Below are positions 29,202 to 40,274 of a DNA stretch of 64,000 nt, one piece after another. Origin of the DNA: Agromyces sp. Soil535 (GTDB taxonomy: Bacteria; Actinomycetota; Actinomycetes; Actinomycetales; Microbacteriaceae); assembly GCF_001428255.1 (NCBI RefSeq), contig NZ_LMRW01000002.1:1-64000 (forward strand), read 5' to 3'. The notes below the pieces were generated by a model that was not told the DNA's origin, ran no database searches, and saw nothing but the letters and a program-made list of their open reading frames with translations. The stretch's first letter is position 1; each line of letters begins with the position of its first letter. Made by a program: the position numbers and the translations under genes.

Positions 29202-29936
29202 TCACCACCGCCCGAGCGTCGCGTTCAGCACGGCGATCGCGGCCGGTCCCGCCGTCGAGGTGCGCAGCACGGATCCCCCGAGCCGGACGGGCTCGGCGCC
29301 CGCCGCCACGAGTCGTTCGAGCTCGGCGGGGGCGATGCCGCCCTCGGGGCCGACGACGAGGGCGAGGTCGCGCCCGTCGGGCCGGAGGCCGGTGAGCGTG
29401 GTCGTCGCGGTCGGCTCGAGCAGCAGCATCCGGTTGCCCTCGAGCGCTGCCGTGAGTCCCGACGTCGCGCTCACCGCCGCAACCGACGGGAGCCACGGGC
29501 GGATGGACTGCTTGACGGCCTCGCGCACGATCGCCGCCCACCGCTGCCGGCCCTTCTCGGCCTTCTGGCCCTCCCAGCGCGACACCGATCGCGCCGCGGC
29601 CCACGGCACCACGGCGTCGACGCCGAGCTCGGTCGCGGCCTGCACGGCGAGCTCGTCGCGATCGCCCTTCGCGAGCGCCTGCACGAGGGTGATGCGCGGC
29701 GATGACGCCTCCGCAACGACGACCTCCGCTGCCTCGAGGGCGAGCTCGCGCGGGCCGGTGGATGCCACGACCCCGTGCACGAGGATGCCGCGGCCGTCGC
29801 CGATCGCGATCCGCTCGCCGGCGCGCACGCGCGACACGGTGACCGCATGGCGCGCCTCGTCGCCCGTGAGCTCGACGATCGCGCCGGGGGCGACCGACGA
29901 GAGGTCGAGCGACTCATCGAGGTAGAGATGGCTCAT
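29202..29936 (-). CDS. rsmE: 16S rRNA (uracil(1498)-N(3))-methyltransferase
   Basis: 244-aa SPOUT-fold methyltransferase. The N-terminal PUA-like part has LTGDEARHAVTVSRVRAGE. The C-terminal knot includes LVQALAKGDRDELAVQAATELG, the SAM-binding VVGPEGGIAPAELE and LGGSVLRTSTAGPAAIAVLNA split around it. It methylates U1498 of 16S rRNA using SAM. ATG 29936 follows the dnaJ stop by 11 nt; the longer open frame upstream is the shadow of dnaJ. The dnaJ-rsmE-HIT-phoH order is conserved in many actinobacteria. Confidence 0.95.
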   Translation of the reverse strand: MSHLYLDESLDLSSVAPGAIVELTGDEARHAVTVSRVRAGERIAIGDGRGILVHGVVASTGPRELALEAAEVVVAEASSPRITLVQALAKGDRDELAVQAATELGVDAVVPWAAARSVSRWEGQKAEKGRQRWAAIVREAVKQSIRPWLPSVAAVSATSGLTAALEGNRMLLLEPTATTTLTGLRPDGRDLALVVGPEGGIAPAELERLVAAGAEPVRLGGSVLRTSTAGPAAIAVLNATLGRW

Positions 29937-29947
29937 CGCGGCATCCG

Positions 29948-31048
29948 TCAGCCGAGGAACCGGTCGCGCAGGCGCGCGAACAGGCCCTGCTGGAAGTGCG
30001 TGAGTTCGGGCGCGGGCGCCTTCTTCGACGCCGCGAACTGATGCATGAGATCGCGCTCCTTGGCCGAGAGCTTCGTCGGCGTCACCACTTGCACGCCCAC
30101 CTTCAGGTCGCCCCGCCCGGCGCCGCGCAGCCTCGTGACGCCGCGGTCCTTCACGGTGAGGATCTCCCCGCCCTGCAGGCCGGGCCGGAGCTCCACCTCG
30201 ACGTCGCCGTCGAGCGCCGGGATCGTGGTGGTCGTGCCGAGGATCGCGTCGGTCATCGCGACCTCGAGCGTGCAGAGCAGGTCGTCGCCGTTCCGGCTGA
30301 ACACCTCGTGGTTCTTGACCTTGATCTCGAGGTAGAGGTCGCCGTTGGGGCCGCCCGCGGGGCCGGCCTCGCCGGAGCCGGGCATCTGCAGCCGCACGCC
30401 CGTGTCGACGCCGGCGGGGATGTCGACCGGCACCGTCCGGCGCGCGCGCACGCGGCCCTGGCCCTGGCAGGTGATGCACGGGGTCGCGATGATCGTCCCG
30501 TAGCCGCGGCACGTGCCGCAGGGGCTCGACGTCATCACGTTGCCGAGCAGCGAGCGCACCGAGCGCTGGATGGAGCCCGTGCCGCGGCAGATGTCGCAGG
30601 TGACGGGCGACGTGCCGGGCTGGCAGCACGACCCGTGGCAGGTCTCGCACGTCACGGCCGTGTCGACGTCGATTTCGCGATGGGTGCCGAAGATCACCTC
30701 GTCGAGGCCGACCTCGACGCGGATGAGGGCATCCTGGCCGCGCTCGCGCCGCGAACGGGGCCCTCGGGTCTGCTGGCCGGCTCCGAAGAACGTCTCGAAG
30801 ATGTCGCCGAACCCGCCGAAGCCCTGGCCGCCGAAGCCGCCCTGGCCGCCGCCGAGGTCGTACTGCTGGCGCTGCTTGGGGTCGGAGAGCACGTCGTACG
30901 CGTGCGTCACCGCCTTGAACCGCTCGGATGCCTCGGCACCGGGGTTCACGTCGGGGTGGAGTTGACGCGCCAGGCGGCGGTAGGCCTTCTTGATCTCATC
31001 GGAGGTGGCGTCACGCGAGACGCCGAGGACCTCGTAGTGGTCTGCCAC
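29948..31048 (-). CDS. dnaJ: chaperone protein DnaJ
   Basis: 366-aa type I J-protein stimulating DnaK. The J domain begins [20 protein letters not shown] with the HPD motif in [11 protein letters not shown] Gly-rich region ([17 protein letters not shown]) and a zinc region with four cysteine motifs follow. The first motif reads [12 protein letters not shown] and so departs from CxxCxGxG at its last Gly; the other three ([24 protein letters not shown]) are canonical. A C-terminal substrate domain completes it. It starts GTG 31048, 57 nt after hrcA, and is presumably under the CIRCE operator as part of that operon. Confidence 0.96.
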   Translation of the reverse strand: MADHYEVLGVSRDATSDEIKKAYRRLARQLHPDVNPGAEASERFKAVTHAYDVLSDPKQRQQYDLGGGQGGFGGQGFGGFGDIFETFFGAGQQTRGPRSRRERGQDALIRVEVGLDEVIFGTHREIDVDTAVTCETCHGSCCQPGTSPVTCDICRGTGSIQRSVRSLLGNVMTSSPCGTCRGYGTIIATPCITCQGQGRVRARRTVPVDIPAGVDTGVRLQMPGSGEAGPAGGPNGDLYLEIKVKNHEVFSRNGDDLLCTLEVAMTDAILGTTTTIPALDGDVEVELRPGLQGGEILTVKDRGVTRLRGAGRGDLKVGVQVVTPTKLSAKERDLMHQFAASKKAPAPELTHFQQGLFARLRDRFLG

Positions 31049-31104
31049 GGAGGGCGTGTCCTTTCGATTGCCGGATGCCGGTGGGGTTCGTCGGGAAGCG
31101 GGAG

Positions 31105-32127
31105 TCAGCTCTCGCCGAGCGTGCGGGAGAGGTAGCGTGCGACGGCGCGGACGGCCGCCATGCTCGTGGAGTAGTCCATGCGGGTCGGTCCCACGATGCC
31201 GAGGCGGGACACGTCGCGACCCGGGATCGCGAACGCGCTGGACACGATGGAGGTCTCACCCAGGCCGAACGGGGCGTTCTCGCGCCCGATGCGCACCGCC
31301 ACGGCGTGCTCGTCGCCCGCCATCTCGCCGAAGAGCTTCAGCAGCACGACCTGCTCCTCGATCGCCTCGATCACGCCGAGGATGGAGCCCGCGAAGTCCT
31401 GTTCGGTGCGCACGAGGTTGGCCGCGCCGGCCACGACCAGACGGTCCTGGCGCTGGGCACGCGCCTGGTCGGCGAGCGTCGCGGCGAGCGTGTGCAGCAG
31501 GGCGGCGTGTCGGCGGTCGGCGCCGGGCACCTCCCCGGACAGCGCCTCCGCGGCATCCGCCATCGTACGACCGCCCGCGATGTCGTTGAGCCGGACCCGC
31601 AGCGCGGTCAGCGTCTCCTCGCCGACGGGGTGCTCGAGCTCGACGAGCCGCTGCTCGACCTGGCCCGAGTCGGAGATCAGGACGCAGAGCACCCGGTTGG
31701 GCGCGAGCGAGACGAGCTCGACATGGCGCACCCGCGCGCTGCCGAAGCTCGGATACTGCACCACCGCGAGCTGCTTGGTGAGCTGCGCGATGAGGCGAAC
31801 GGTGCGGGCGAGGAGCTCGTCGAGGTCGCTCGACTCCCCGAGGAACGTCTCGATCGCCTGCCGCTGCGCCCGGGTGAGCGGGCGGATCTCGGTGAGCTGA
31901 TCGACGAAGACGCGGTACCCCTTGTCGGTGGGGATGCGCCCCGACGACGTGTGCGGCGCTGCGATGAGCTCCTCCTCCTCGAGGAGGGCCATGTCGTTGC
32001 GGATCGTGGCCGCCGAGACGCCGAACGCGTGGCGCTCGACGATCGTCTTCGAGCCGACCGGCTCGCGCGACGCGACGTAGTCCTGCACGATGGCTCGGAG
32101 CACCGCGAGACTGCGTTCGGAGACCAT
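31105..32127 (-). CDS. hrcA: heat-inducible transcription repressor HrcA
   Basis: 340-aa repressor that binds CIRCE operators and controls class I heat-shock genes. The N-terminal winged helix ([25 protein letters not shown], seen in two halves) and the GAF-like middle with [14 protein letters not shown] near the C-terminus match the family. ATG 32127 (MVSERS) is used, with GAGG 7 nt upstream. An upstream GTG in the same frame lies inside the CIRCE element. It should repress its own operon, including dnaJ, through the CIRCE copy at 32148-32174. Confidence 0.95.
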   Translation of the reverse strand: MVSERSLAVLRAIVQDYVASREPVGSKTIVERHAFGVSAATIRNDMALLEEEELIAAPHTSSGRIPTDKGYRVFVDQLTEIRPLTRAQRQAIETFLGESSDLDELLARTVRLIAQLTKQLAVVQYPSFGSARVRHVELVSLAPNRVLCVLISDSGQVEQRLVELEHPVGEETLTALRVRLNDIAGGRTMADAAEALSGEVPGADRRHAALLHTLAATLADQARAQRQDRLVVAGAANLVRTEQDFAGSILGVIEAIEEQVVLLKLFGEMAGDEHAVAVRIGRENAPFGLGETSIVSSAFAIPGRDVSRLGIVGPTRMDYSTSMAAVRAVARYLSRTLGES

Positions 32128-32147
32128 GGTCCTCGCTCCCTCATCGC

Positions 32148-32174
32148 TTAGCACTCGTTCTTCCTGAGTGCCAA
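32148..32174. promoter_or_regulatory. CIRCE operator (HrcA binding site)
   Basis: TTAGCACTC, 9-nt spacer, GAGTGCCAA. Eight of nine positions are complementary between arms, and it matches the consensus TTAGCACTC-N9-GAGTGCTAA except for one base. It lies 21 nt upstream of hrcA and directly follows its -10 element. Confidence 0.95.
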
Positions 32175-32179
32175 TCCTA
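32174..32179 (-). promoter_or_regulatory. -10 element of hrcA-dnaJ operon
   Basis: TAGGAT on the minus strand, abutting the CIRCE palindrome, so bound HrcA would block transcription start. I see no clear -35. Confidence 0.6.
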
Positions 32180-32315
32180 TCGCGACATGCTGGAACCCGA
32201 CCGTTGCCACCCGCCGGCGCCCGGCGCTACCGTATGGGTAATCCGCGAGTCACCCCTGGCTGCGATCCCCCCATTCCGCAGTCGCGGTTCACCCTGAACC
32301 CCTGAAAGGCACGCA

Positions 32316-32702
32316 ATGACCGACCCCAACGCCCAGTCCTCCGACCCGAACGTCCCGCCCGCTCCTGCCACCGCCGCACCGCTCACCCCGGAGCAGGACA
32401 TCCAGTGGGGCTCGTTCGCCCACCTGGGCGGCATCCTCGGATTCCTGCCGTCGCTGATCATCTGGCTCGTCTTCAAGGACCGCGGCTCGTTCACCGACAC
32501 CGAGGCCAAGGAGGCGCTGAACTTCCAGATCACGCTGATCTTCGGCTACGTCATCTCCACGATCCTCCTCGTCGTCTTCATCGGCGCAGTGCTGATGTGG
32601 GCGGTCTGGATCGTCGGCGTGGTCTTCTCGATCATCGCCTTCCTCCAGGCGAAGGACGGCAAGCACTACCGCTACCCGTTCGCGATCCGCCTCATCAAGT
32701 AA
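32316..32702 (+). CDS. DUF4870 domain membrane protein (first of a pair)
   Basis: 128-aa protein with a Pro/Ala-rich polar N-terminus (about 25 residues), then the DUF4870 pattern: WGSFAHLGGILGFLPSLIIW, a charged KDRGSFTDTEAKEALNFQIT loop, and two further helices around VVFIGAVLMWAVWIVGVVF, ending YRYPFAIRLIK. Function of the family is unknown; members are small tetra- or tri-helix membrane proteins. AAAGG precedes the ATG. It is read opposite to the flanking heat-shock block. A similar gene follows 114 nt later behind a terminator, suggesting an old tandem duplication. Confidence 0.85.
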   Translation: MTDPNAQSSDPNVPPAPATAAPLTPEQDIQWGSFAHLGGILGFLPSLIIWLVFKDRGSFTDTEAKEALNFQITLIFGYVISTILLVVFIGAVLMWAVWIVGVVFSIIAFLQAKDGKHYRYPFAIRLIK

Positions 32703-32721
32703 CCCCCGGCCTCAGCCGTAT

Positions 32722-32757
32722 CGCCCTCCGCGGGAGTGCCTATTCCCGCGGAGGGCG
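32722..32757 (+). terminator. terminator between the two DUF4870 genes
   Basis: Perfect 14-bp stem (32722-32735 with 32744-32757), 8-nt loop, then TTG. It starts 19 nt after the first DUF4870 stop. The pairing is very stable although the T tract is minimal. Confidence 0.7.
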
Positions 32758-32816
32758 TTGCTGTGCCAGCATGGGAGCGACCGAGTCTCGCGAGAGGCCC
32801 CGAAGAAGGAGACCGC

Positions 32817-33200
32817 ATGTCTGACACGACCCCGCCTCCCCCGCCTCCGCAGACCCCGTACGAGCAGAGCAACGCGCTCAGCCCCGCCGACGAGAAGCTC
32901 TGGGCGACGCTGGTGCAGATCGGCGGCATCTTCTTCAGCTTCATCCCGGCACTCATCGGGTACTTGATCCTGAAGGACCGTGGGCCGTTCGTGCGCGCGT
33001 ACACCGCCACCGCCCTGAACTTCCAGATCACCATGGCGATCGCCTACCTGATCAGCTATGTCCTCTGGCTCGCGGTGATCGGCATCTTCCTCACGATCGC
33101 GATCGCCGTCATCGTCATCGTCTTCAGCATCATCGCCGCGGTGAAGGCCAACCAGGGCCAGCCCTACACCTACCCGCTCTCGATCAAGTTCGTGAGCTGA
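32817..33200 (+). CDS. DUF4870 domain membrane protein (second of a pair)
   Basis: 127-aa relative of the preceding gene. It has a Pro-rich start (six consecutive Pro), then KLWATLVQIGGIFFSFIPAL, the loop KDRGPFVRAYTATALNFQIT, two more helices and the ending YTYPLSIKFVS. The shared KDRG-F and ALNFQIT blocks and the common C-terminal YPxxIK pattern show that the two are paralogues. ATG 32817 follows AAGGAG, so the 27-codon upstream extension in the same frame is not used. It ends 6 nt from the hemW stop (convergent). Function unknown. Confidence 0.85.
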   Translation: MSDTTPPPPPPQTPYEQSNALSPADEKLWATLVQIGGIFFSFIPALIGYLILKDRGPFVRAYTATALNFQITMAIAYLISYVLWLAVIGIFLTIAIAVIVIVFSIIAAVKANQGQPYTYPLSIKFVS

Positions 33201-33206
33201 TCGGGC

Positions 33207-34433
33207 TCAGTCTTCGAGCAGGCGCCTGACGACGGCGTCCGCGAGCAGCCGCCCTCGCCTGGTGAGCGTCAGCACACCGGCCAGGGCGGCTTTCGCGTCG
33301 ACGAGGTCGTCGGCGATGAGACCTGCGACGGCATGCCGGCCTCCCCCGGACAAAGACCGCACGTCGATGCCCTCCCGGATGCGCGTGAGCAGGAGCACGC
33401 GTTCGGTCTCCCGGGTGGGCTCGTCGAGCAACTCCCGCCCGACGGCGGGCGACAGCCCCGCCGTCACCCGCTCCGCGTAGGCGGCGGGATGCTTGGCGTT
33501 CCACCACCGCACGCCGCCGACATGGCTGTGCGCGCCGGGCCCGACGCCCCACCAGTCGTCGCCGCGCCAGTAGCCCAGGTTGTGCCGTGAGCGATGCCCC
33601 GGCGCGGTGGCCCAGTTGCTCACCTCGTACCACTGGTACCCGGCCGCGGCGAGCAGGTCGTCCGCGAGCTCGTACATGTCCGCCTCGAGGTCGTCGCTCG
33701 GCTCAGCGAGTTCGCCCCGCCGGATCTGCCGCGCGAGCTTCGTACCGTCCTCGACGATCAGGGCGTAGGTACTCAGGTGATCGGGTCGCTCGCCGATCGC
33801 CGACTCCAGGCTCCGTCGCCAGTCGGCGAGCGACTCCCCCGGCGTGCCGTAGATCAGGTCGAGGCTCACGTCGAGGCCGGCGTCGCGAGCCCAGGCCACC
33901 ACGAGCGGGATGCGCTCGGGGTCGTGCGTTCGGTCGAGCGCAGCGAGCACGTGCGGCACGGCGGACTGCATGCCGAACGAGACGCGCGTGAACCCGCCGT
34001 CGGCGAGGCGGCGCAGGTCGTCGCGCCCGACGGAGTCGGGGTTCGCCTCCGTGGTCACCTCGGCACCAGGCGCGAGCCCGAACCCGTCGCGCACGGCTCC
34101 GAGCATGCGCACGAGGTCGTCGGCGGGCAGCAGCGTGGGGGTTCCGCCGCCGAAGAACACGGTCACGGCGGGGCGGTCGGGCAGGCCGGATGCCTCGAGC
34201 ACGCGACGCGACATCCGGATCTCGTCGATCGCGTGGTCGGCGTAGTCGACCTGCCGTGCCCCCCGCAGCTCGCCGGCGGTGTACGTGTTGAAGTCGCAGT
34301 ACCCGCAGCGCACCCGGCAGAACGGCACGTGCAGGTAGACGCCGAACGCCCTCTCGCGCGCGCCGACCGACGCCGAGGCCGGCAGCAGGCCGTCCAGCGG
34401 TGCGGGCTCGCCGAGCGGCAGGGCGGAGCCCAC
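33207..34433 (-). CDS. hemW: radical SAM coproporphyrinogen III oxidase-like / heme chaperone HemW
   Basis: 408-aa radical SAM protein. The iron-sulfur motif CRVRCGYC (Cys39, 43, 46) follows VYLHVPF. Other HemW/HemN blocks are VFFGGGTPTLLP, TTEANPDSV and SFGMQSAVPHVLAALDR. It is now regarded mainly as a heme chaperone rather than a true HemN; the N-terminal Cys of HemN is absent here. The GTG start at 34433 is 3 nt after the DUF1990 stop. lepA-hemW-hrcA is the usual order, here interrupted by DUF1990 and the DUF4870 pair. Confidence 0.92.
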   Translation of the reverse strand: MGSALPLGEPAPLDGLLPASASVGARERAFGVYLHVPFCRVRCGYCDFNTYTAGELRGARQVDYADHAIDEIRMSRRVLEASGLPDRPAVTVFFGGGTPTLLPADDLVRMLGAVRDGFGLAPGAEVTTEANPDSVGRDDLRRLADGGFTRVSFGMQSAVPHVLAALDRTHDPERIPLVVAWARDAGLDVSLDLIYGTPGESLADWRRSLESAIGERPDHLSTYALIVEDGTKLARQIRRGELAEPSDDLEADMYELADDLLAAAGYQWYEVSNWATAPGHRSRHNLGYWRGDDWWGVGPGAHSHVGGVRWWNAKHPAAYAERVTAGLSPAVGRELLDEPTRETERVLLLTRIREGIDVRSLSGGGRHAVAGLIADDLVDAKAALAGVLTLTRRGRLLADAVVRRLLED

Positions 34434-34436
34434 CGG

Positions 34437-35087
34437 CTACACGCCACCCGCGGGATGCAGCGCCCGCAGTTCGACGCGGGTCAGCTCGCGGCGCTTGCGA
34501 CGCTGGCGCGGCGAGAACAGGCGACGGATGCCGCCGCGCGTGCGGAGGATCGACCGGATCGTCAGCCACACCGTGTCGTCGTCGCGACGCTCGAGGATGA
34601 ACGACTCCTCGCCGCTCTCGGGGCCAGGGGCCGTCGTGCCGTAGGCGAAGCCGATGCGGTCGGGCTCGTCGACGACGTACACCACGAGCACCGGGGTCGA
34701 GCGCGTGCGGACGCGGCCCTTGCGGCGGAGCGTCGCCGTCATGCCCGCGGTGATGTACGGCGTGCCGTCTGCGCTGTAGCGGTCCTCCGTGCGAGGCCCG
34801 GGCTGCTCGGCGAGGGGCATGCCCTCGGCGTCGTAGACGATGCCCGGGTACTGGGCGCCCGTGCCCGCCGAGAGATCCGCCACCGTGAAGCCGGCGCCTC
34901 GCTGGATGCCCCAGGTCATGAGCGACTCGGCGGCGCGCTCGAACCGCTCGGCTCCGCTGCCGAGGCGCACCGAGTCCTCCGCGGGGCGGTAGCCGTCGGG
35001 CGGGTAGCGCAGCAGGTCGGGCGCGAGGGTCGCGCCGATCGCGCCGTACGTGACCGACTGGTCGGTGAAGGTGCTTCGTCGGGACAT
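34437..35087 (-). CDS. DUF1990 family protein
   Basis: 216-aa soluble protein with the DUF1990 pattern: an N-terminal YGAIGATLAPDLLRYPPDGYRP split region, VRLGSGAERFERAAESLMTWGIQRGAGF, then VLVVYVVDEPDRIGFAYGTT and EESFILERRDDDTVWLTIRS. The C-terminus is a basic tail (RQRRKRRELTRVEL). No enzyme activity is established for the family. It lies 7 nt after lepA and 3 nt before hemW, so it is likely cotranscribed with both. The basic tail could contact nucleic acid, but that is only a composition argument. Confidence 0.85.
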   Translation of the reverse strand: MSRRSTFTDQSVTYGAIGATLAPDLLRYPPDGYRPAEDSVRLGSGAERFERAAESLMTWGIQRGAGFTVADLSAGTGAQYPGIVYDAEGMPLAEQPGPRTEDRYSADGTPYITAGMTATLRRKGRVRTRSTPVLVVYVVDEPDRIGFAYGTTAPGPESGEESFILERRDDDTVWLTIRSILRTRGGIRRLFSPRQRRKRRELTRVELRALHPAGGV

Positions 35088-35094
35088 CCGGAAC

Positions 35095-36954
<1,860 letters not shown>

Positions 36955-36961
36955 CCCGACG

Positions 36962-36967
36962 ATTCTC
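36962..36967 (-). promoter_or_regulatory. -10 element of lepA (leaderless)
   Basis: GAGAAT within TGGGAGAATCG on the minus strand, 7 nt before the lepA ATG; the third copy of this 11-mer before a start codon in the window. Confidence 0.55.
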
Positions 36968-37020
36968 CCATGACTTTCCGATCGCACTTTCGACGGATGC
37001 CGCCGCGCAGGCGCCGGGGC

Positions 37021-37026
37021 TACGCT
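37021..37026 (+). promoter_or_regulatory. -10 element of second two-component operon
   Basis: TACGCT, 9 nt before ATG 37036, followed by CGAA as also seen before dedA. The mRNA would have a leader of only a few bases. Confidence 0.45.
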
Positions 37027-37035
37027 CGAAGCACC

Positions 37036-38259
37036 ATGACCGTGATCGACGAGACCGACGCGCGCGTGGCGCCCTCGGCCCTGCGCCCGGTCTTCCTGAC
37101 GCTGCGGCTCGGACTGCACCTGCTCGTCGTCGGACTCGCGCTCTTCGTCGTCGTCCGCGCCCTGCTCGCCGACGCCCCCTTCGAGGTGCAGATCACGATC
37201 CTCGCGGTCGCCTTCCTCGCCTGGTACGCCGCCGGCGTGGCCGCAGCGCACCGGCATTTCCCCACGTGGGCACGCGTGCTCTGGCTCGTGGCGCTGCTCG
37301 CGCTGTGGGTGGCGATGTCGGCGCTCACCCCGGATGCCGCGTTCCTCGCGTTCCCCCTCTTCTTCCTGGAGTTGCACGTGCTCGCGGCACCCATCGCCGT
37401 GCCGCTCGTGGTGGTCACGTTCGGGCTGTCGGTGTGGGGCACGGCCACGCACCTCGGCTTCGAGGTGGGCACGATCCTCGGCCCGCTCATCAGCGCGGGC
37501 GTCGCGATCGTCATCGGGCTCGGGTACCGCGCCATGGCGCAGGAGTCCCGAGACCGCCAGGCGCTCGTCCTCGACCTGCTCGCGACCCGTGAGGAGCTCG
37601 CTGCGGCCAGCCGCGAGGCCGGCACCCTCGCCGAGCGCGAACGCATCGCCCGCGAGATCCACGACACCGTCGCGCAGGGGCTTTCGAGCATCCAGATGCT
37701 GCTGCATGCCGCCGAGCGCGACGTCGGCGACGAGCGCACGCGCGACAAGCTCCGCCTCGCGCGCGAGACGGCGGCCGAGAACCTCGGCGAGACGCGCCGG
37801 TTCATCCGCGAGCTCACTCCCGTATCCCTCGACGAGCAGACGCTGCCCGCTGCGCTGCAGCGGCTCGCCGACGCGGTGAACGAGCAGGCGGAGCAGTCCG
37901 GGTCCGCGACCAGGGTCACCTTCCGCACGAGCGGCGACGCCGTGGTCCTGCCGATGGCCGTCGACGCGACACTGTTGCGCATCGCGCAGGGTTCGCTCGC
38001 CAACGTGCTGCGACACTCGGATGCCGCCCGCGCCGAGCTCACGCTGAGTTACCTCGGCGACGAGGTCGCGCTCGACGTCGTCGACGACGGCCTCGGGTTC
38101 GAGCCTCGCGCCGCGCAGCGCGAGGAGGTCGACGGGGTCGCCTTCGGCCTGCGCGCGATGCGGCAGCGCGCCGAGCGGCAGGGCGGGTCGATCGAGATCG
38201 AGTCCGCACCCGGCGAGGGCACCGCGGTGTCCGTGCGCCTCCCGGTGGTGACGCCATGA
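37036..38259 (+). CDS. sensor histidine kinase (HisKA_3 type)
   Basis: 407-aa membrane kinase with about five to six helices in residues 17-165 and no extracytoplasmic domain. A coiled coil ([20 protein letters not shown]) follows, then the phosphorylation helix [17 protein letters not shown] with His209, and an ATP-binding domain with [10 protein letters not shown] and [15 protein letters not shown]. The [10 protein letters not shown] form is typical of NarL-type systems. It overlaps the response-regulator gene by 4 nt. ATG 37036 is taken because the promoter and lepA lie directly upstream; the longer open frame is antisense to lepA. The signal sensed is unknown. Confidence 0.92.
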   Translation: MTVIDETDARVAPSALRPVFLTLRLGLHLLVVGLALFVVVRALLADAPFEVQITILAVAFLAWYAAGVAAAHRHFPTWARVLWLVALLALWVAMSALTPDAAFLAFPLFFLELHVLAAPIAVPLVVVTFGLSVWGTATHLGFEVGTILGPLISAGVAIVIGLGYRAMAQESRDRQALVLDLLATREELAAASREAGTLAERERIAREIHDTVAQGLSSIQMLLHAAERDVGDERTRDKLRLARETAAENLGETRRFIRELTPVSLDEQTLPAALQRLADAVNEQAEQSGSATRVTFRTSGDAVVLPMAVDATLLRIAQGSLANVLRHSDAARAELTLSYLGDEVALDVVDDGLGFEPRAAQREEVDGVAFGLRAMRQRAERQGGSIEIESAPGEGTAVSVRLPVVTP

Positions 38260-38879
38260 TCCGCCTGCTGCTGAGCGACGACCACCCGGTGGTCCGGGCC
38301 GGGATCCGCGCGTTGCTCGAGTCGGAGCCCGACCTCGAGGTGGTCGACGAGGCCGCGACGGCGGAGGACGCGGTGCGCCTCGCCGCGGCATCCGATGTCG
38401 ACCTCGTGCTCATGGACCTGCAGTTCCCCGGCGCCATGCAGGGCGCGGAGGCGACCCGCCGGATCCGCTCGCACGAGGGGGCGCCGCGTGTGCTCGTGCT
38501 CACCAACTACGACACCGACGCCGACATCCTCGGCGCCATCGAGGCGGGTGCGAGCGGCTACCTGCTGAAGGATGCCCCGCCGGCGGAGCTCGTCGCCGCC
38601 GTGCGCGCCGCCGCAGTCGGCGAGTCCGCGCTCGCTCCCGCCGTCTCCTCGCGGCTCGACGCGTCGCGCTCGAATGCGGAGCGGCTGACGGTGCGCGAGG
38701 CCGAGGTGCTCACGCTCGTGGCGGACGGCCGATCGAACCGTGACATCGGCCGCCACTTGTTCCTCAGCGAGGCGACGGTCAAGTCGCACCTGGTGCACAT
38801 CTTCACGAAGCTCGGCGTGGGCTCGCGCACCGCCGCGGTCGTCCGCGCACGCGAGCTCGGGGCGATCAGGGCGGGCTGA
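38256..38879 (+). CDS. LuxR/NarL-family response regulator
   Basis: 207-aa regulator. The receiver domain has DD at 8-9, phosphoacceptor Asp54 ([10 protein letters not shown]) and Lys in GYLLKDAPP. The LuxR-type DNA-binding domain has [21 protein letters not shown] and [18 protein letters not shown] in order. The ATG overlaps the kinase TGA. Only 2 nt separate its stop from the alpha/beta hydrolase gene, so all three are cotranscribed. Targets are unknown; the hydrolase operon itself is a possible one. Confidence 0.93.
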   Translation: MIRLLLSDDHPVVRAGIRALLESEPDLEVVDEAATAEDAVRLAAASDVDLVLMDLQFPGAMQGAEATRRIRSHEGAPRVLVLTNYDTDADILGAIEAGASGYLLKDAPPAELVAAVRAAAVGESALAPAVSSRLDASRSNAERLTVREAEVLTLVADGRSNRDIGRHLFLSEATVKSHLVHIFTKLGVGSRTAAVVRARELGAIRAG

Positions 38880-38881
38880 CG

Positions 38882-39670
38882 ATGCCGCGCGCCCGGGTGG
38901 TGCTCGTGCACGGTCTGCGCACCTCCGCCACGATGTGGCGGCGGCAGGTCGCCGCGCTCGCGCGCCACGACATCGAGGCCGTCGCGGTCGACCTGCCCGG
39001 ACACGGTTCGCGGATGGGCGACGCGTTCTCGATCGACACGGCGCTCGACATCATCGACGCGGCGTTCCGGGCCGACGATGCCGCCGCGCCCGGCGACCAC
39101 GCCGACGGCCGGGTGCCCCGACTGCTCGTGGGACTGAGCCTCGGCGGGTACCTCGCCATCGAGTACGCGGCGACGCATCCGGGCCGGATCGACGGCCTCG
39201 TCGCCGCGTCGTGCGGCACCAGGCCCCGCGGCGCCGGCCTTGCCGGATACCGGCGCCTCGCGGCCGCGATCCACCGCCTGCCCGACCGCGGGCGCGCCCT
39301 CAACGACCTCATGGTTCGCGTGCTCATCCCCCGCGACGGCGTCGACGACGTGCTGGCCGGCGGGGTGGCGCTCGACGTCATGGCTCCCGTGCTCGAGGCG
39401 GTCGGCCGCCTCGACCCCGAGGCGGCGCTGGGGCGGGTCGACGTGCCGGTGTGGCTCGTGAACGGCCGCTTCGACCACTTCCGCTTCGAGGAGCGGCGGA
39501 TGCTCCGTGCCGCCCGGCGGGGCCGGCTCGTCGTCGTGCCCGGCGCGACGCACCTGGTGAGCCTCGCTCGCCCCGACGACTTCACGGCCGTGGTCCTCGG
39601 CGCGGTCGCGGAGCTCGAGCACCACCTGGCTCGGGAACGTCGCAGGACCCGGCTCGGGGCCGGCGAGTAA
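38882..39670 (+). CDS. alpha/beta hydrolase
   Basis: 262-aa alpha/beta-fold hydrolase. The oxyanion segment is VLVHGLRTSATMW, the nucleophile elbow GLSLG gives Ser86, the likely acid is Asp in NGRFDHFRF and the likely catalytic His is in PGATHLVSL. There is no signal peptide. Substrate unknown; esterases, lactonases and peroxidase-like enzymes share this pattern. It is the third gene of the operon with the kinase and regulator, so it may be part of the response they control. Confidence 0.87.
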   Translation: MPRARVVLVHGLRTSATMWRRQVAALARHDIEAVAVDLPGHGSRMGDAFSIDTALDIIDAAFRADDAAAPGDHADGRVPRLLVGLSLGGYLAIEYAATHPGRIDGLVAASCGTRPRGAGLAGYRRLAAAIHRLPDRGRALNDLMVRVLIPRDGVDDVLAGGVALDVMAPVLEAVGRLDPEAALGRVDVPVWLVNGRFDHFRFEERRMLRAARRGRLVVVPGATHLVSLARPDDFTAVVLGAVAELEHHLARERRRTRLGAGE

Positions 39671-39764
39671 CCCGCGTCCGGCGATCACACGCCTAGGGGC
39701 ATGGGCGATCGTCGTCCTCGACGACGGGCCCGGCGATGAACGGCACGAGGACGTACCCCGCGCT

Positions 39765-39794
39765 TTGGTGACGTCGACGGCGAACTGGTATCGT
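39765..39794 (+). promoter_or_regulatory. promoter of rpsT
   Basis: TTGGTG (39765-39770), 18-nt spacer, TATCGT (39789-39794). It lies about 100 nt upstream of the rpsT start, giving a leader of roughly that length, as is common for autoregulated ribosomal protein genes. Confidence 0.6.
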
Positions 39795-39903
39795 TGTCTG
39801 TTGGCTTGCGTGTGGGTCCCACCCCGCACGATTCGCCGGCGAGGCCCCTCTACCTTCGCCCGGCACATCCGGTACCCACACACGAACACGAAAGACGAAC
39901 CAC

Positions 39904-40164
39904 GTGGCAAACATCAAGTCGCAGATCAAGCGCATCCGCACCAACCTGAAGGCGCAGGAGCGCAACAAGGCCGTCAAGAGCGAGGTCAAGAGCGCCGTCC
40001 GCGCGACGCGCGAGGCGATCTCCTCGGGCGACAAGGAGAAGGCGACCACCGCCCTCCGCGTCGCGACCCGTAAGCTCGACAAGGCCGCCAGCAAGGGCGT
40101 GATCCACAAGAACCAGGCCGCGAACCGCAAGTCGTCGATCGCGAAGCAGGTCGCCGCGCTCTGA
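39904..40164 (+). CDS. rpsT: 30S ribosomal protein S20
   Basis: 86-aa basic helical protein of the small ribosomal subunit. It starts [20 protein letters not shown] and has the conserved Lys-rich C-terminal part [23 protein letters not shown] start at 39904. It faces holA, the usual arrangement in this phylum. A clear promoter and a hairpin terminator bracket it, so it is monocistronic. Confidence 0.97.
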   Translation: MANIKSQIKRIRTNLKAQERNKAVKSEVKSAVRATREAISSGDKEKATTALRVATRKLDKAASKGVIHKNQAANRKSSIAKQVAAL

Positions 40165-40181
40165 CGCATGACATCCACGAG

Positions 40182-40204
40182 GGCCCCGCGTGTCGTGCGG
40201 GGCC
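40182..40204 (+). terminator. terminator of rpsT
   Basis: GGCCCCGC (40182-40189) pairs with GCGGGGCC (40197-40204) around a 7-nt loop, then TTCGTCGTT. It lies 18 nt after the rpsT stop. Confidence 0.7.
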
Positions 40205-40274
40205 TTCGTCGTTCCTGGGATGTCTCGGGCGCGCGCGGGGGTCGTGGCGGCGCCGTTCACGGCGCGGTACGGCT

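Noticed and set aside
29937-30650. N-terminal extension of rsmE into dnaJ
   Set aside because: Shadow of dnaJ in another frame; rsmE family sequence begins at ATG 29936.
30590-30660. Apparent defect in the first DnaJ zinc motif (CETCHGSC)
   Set aside because: Both metal cysteines are present and the other three motifs are canonical, so a loss of function is unlikely.
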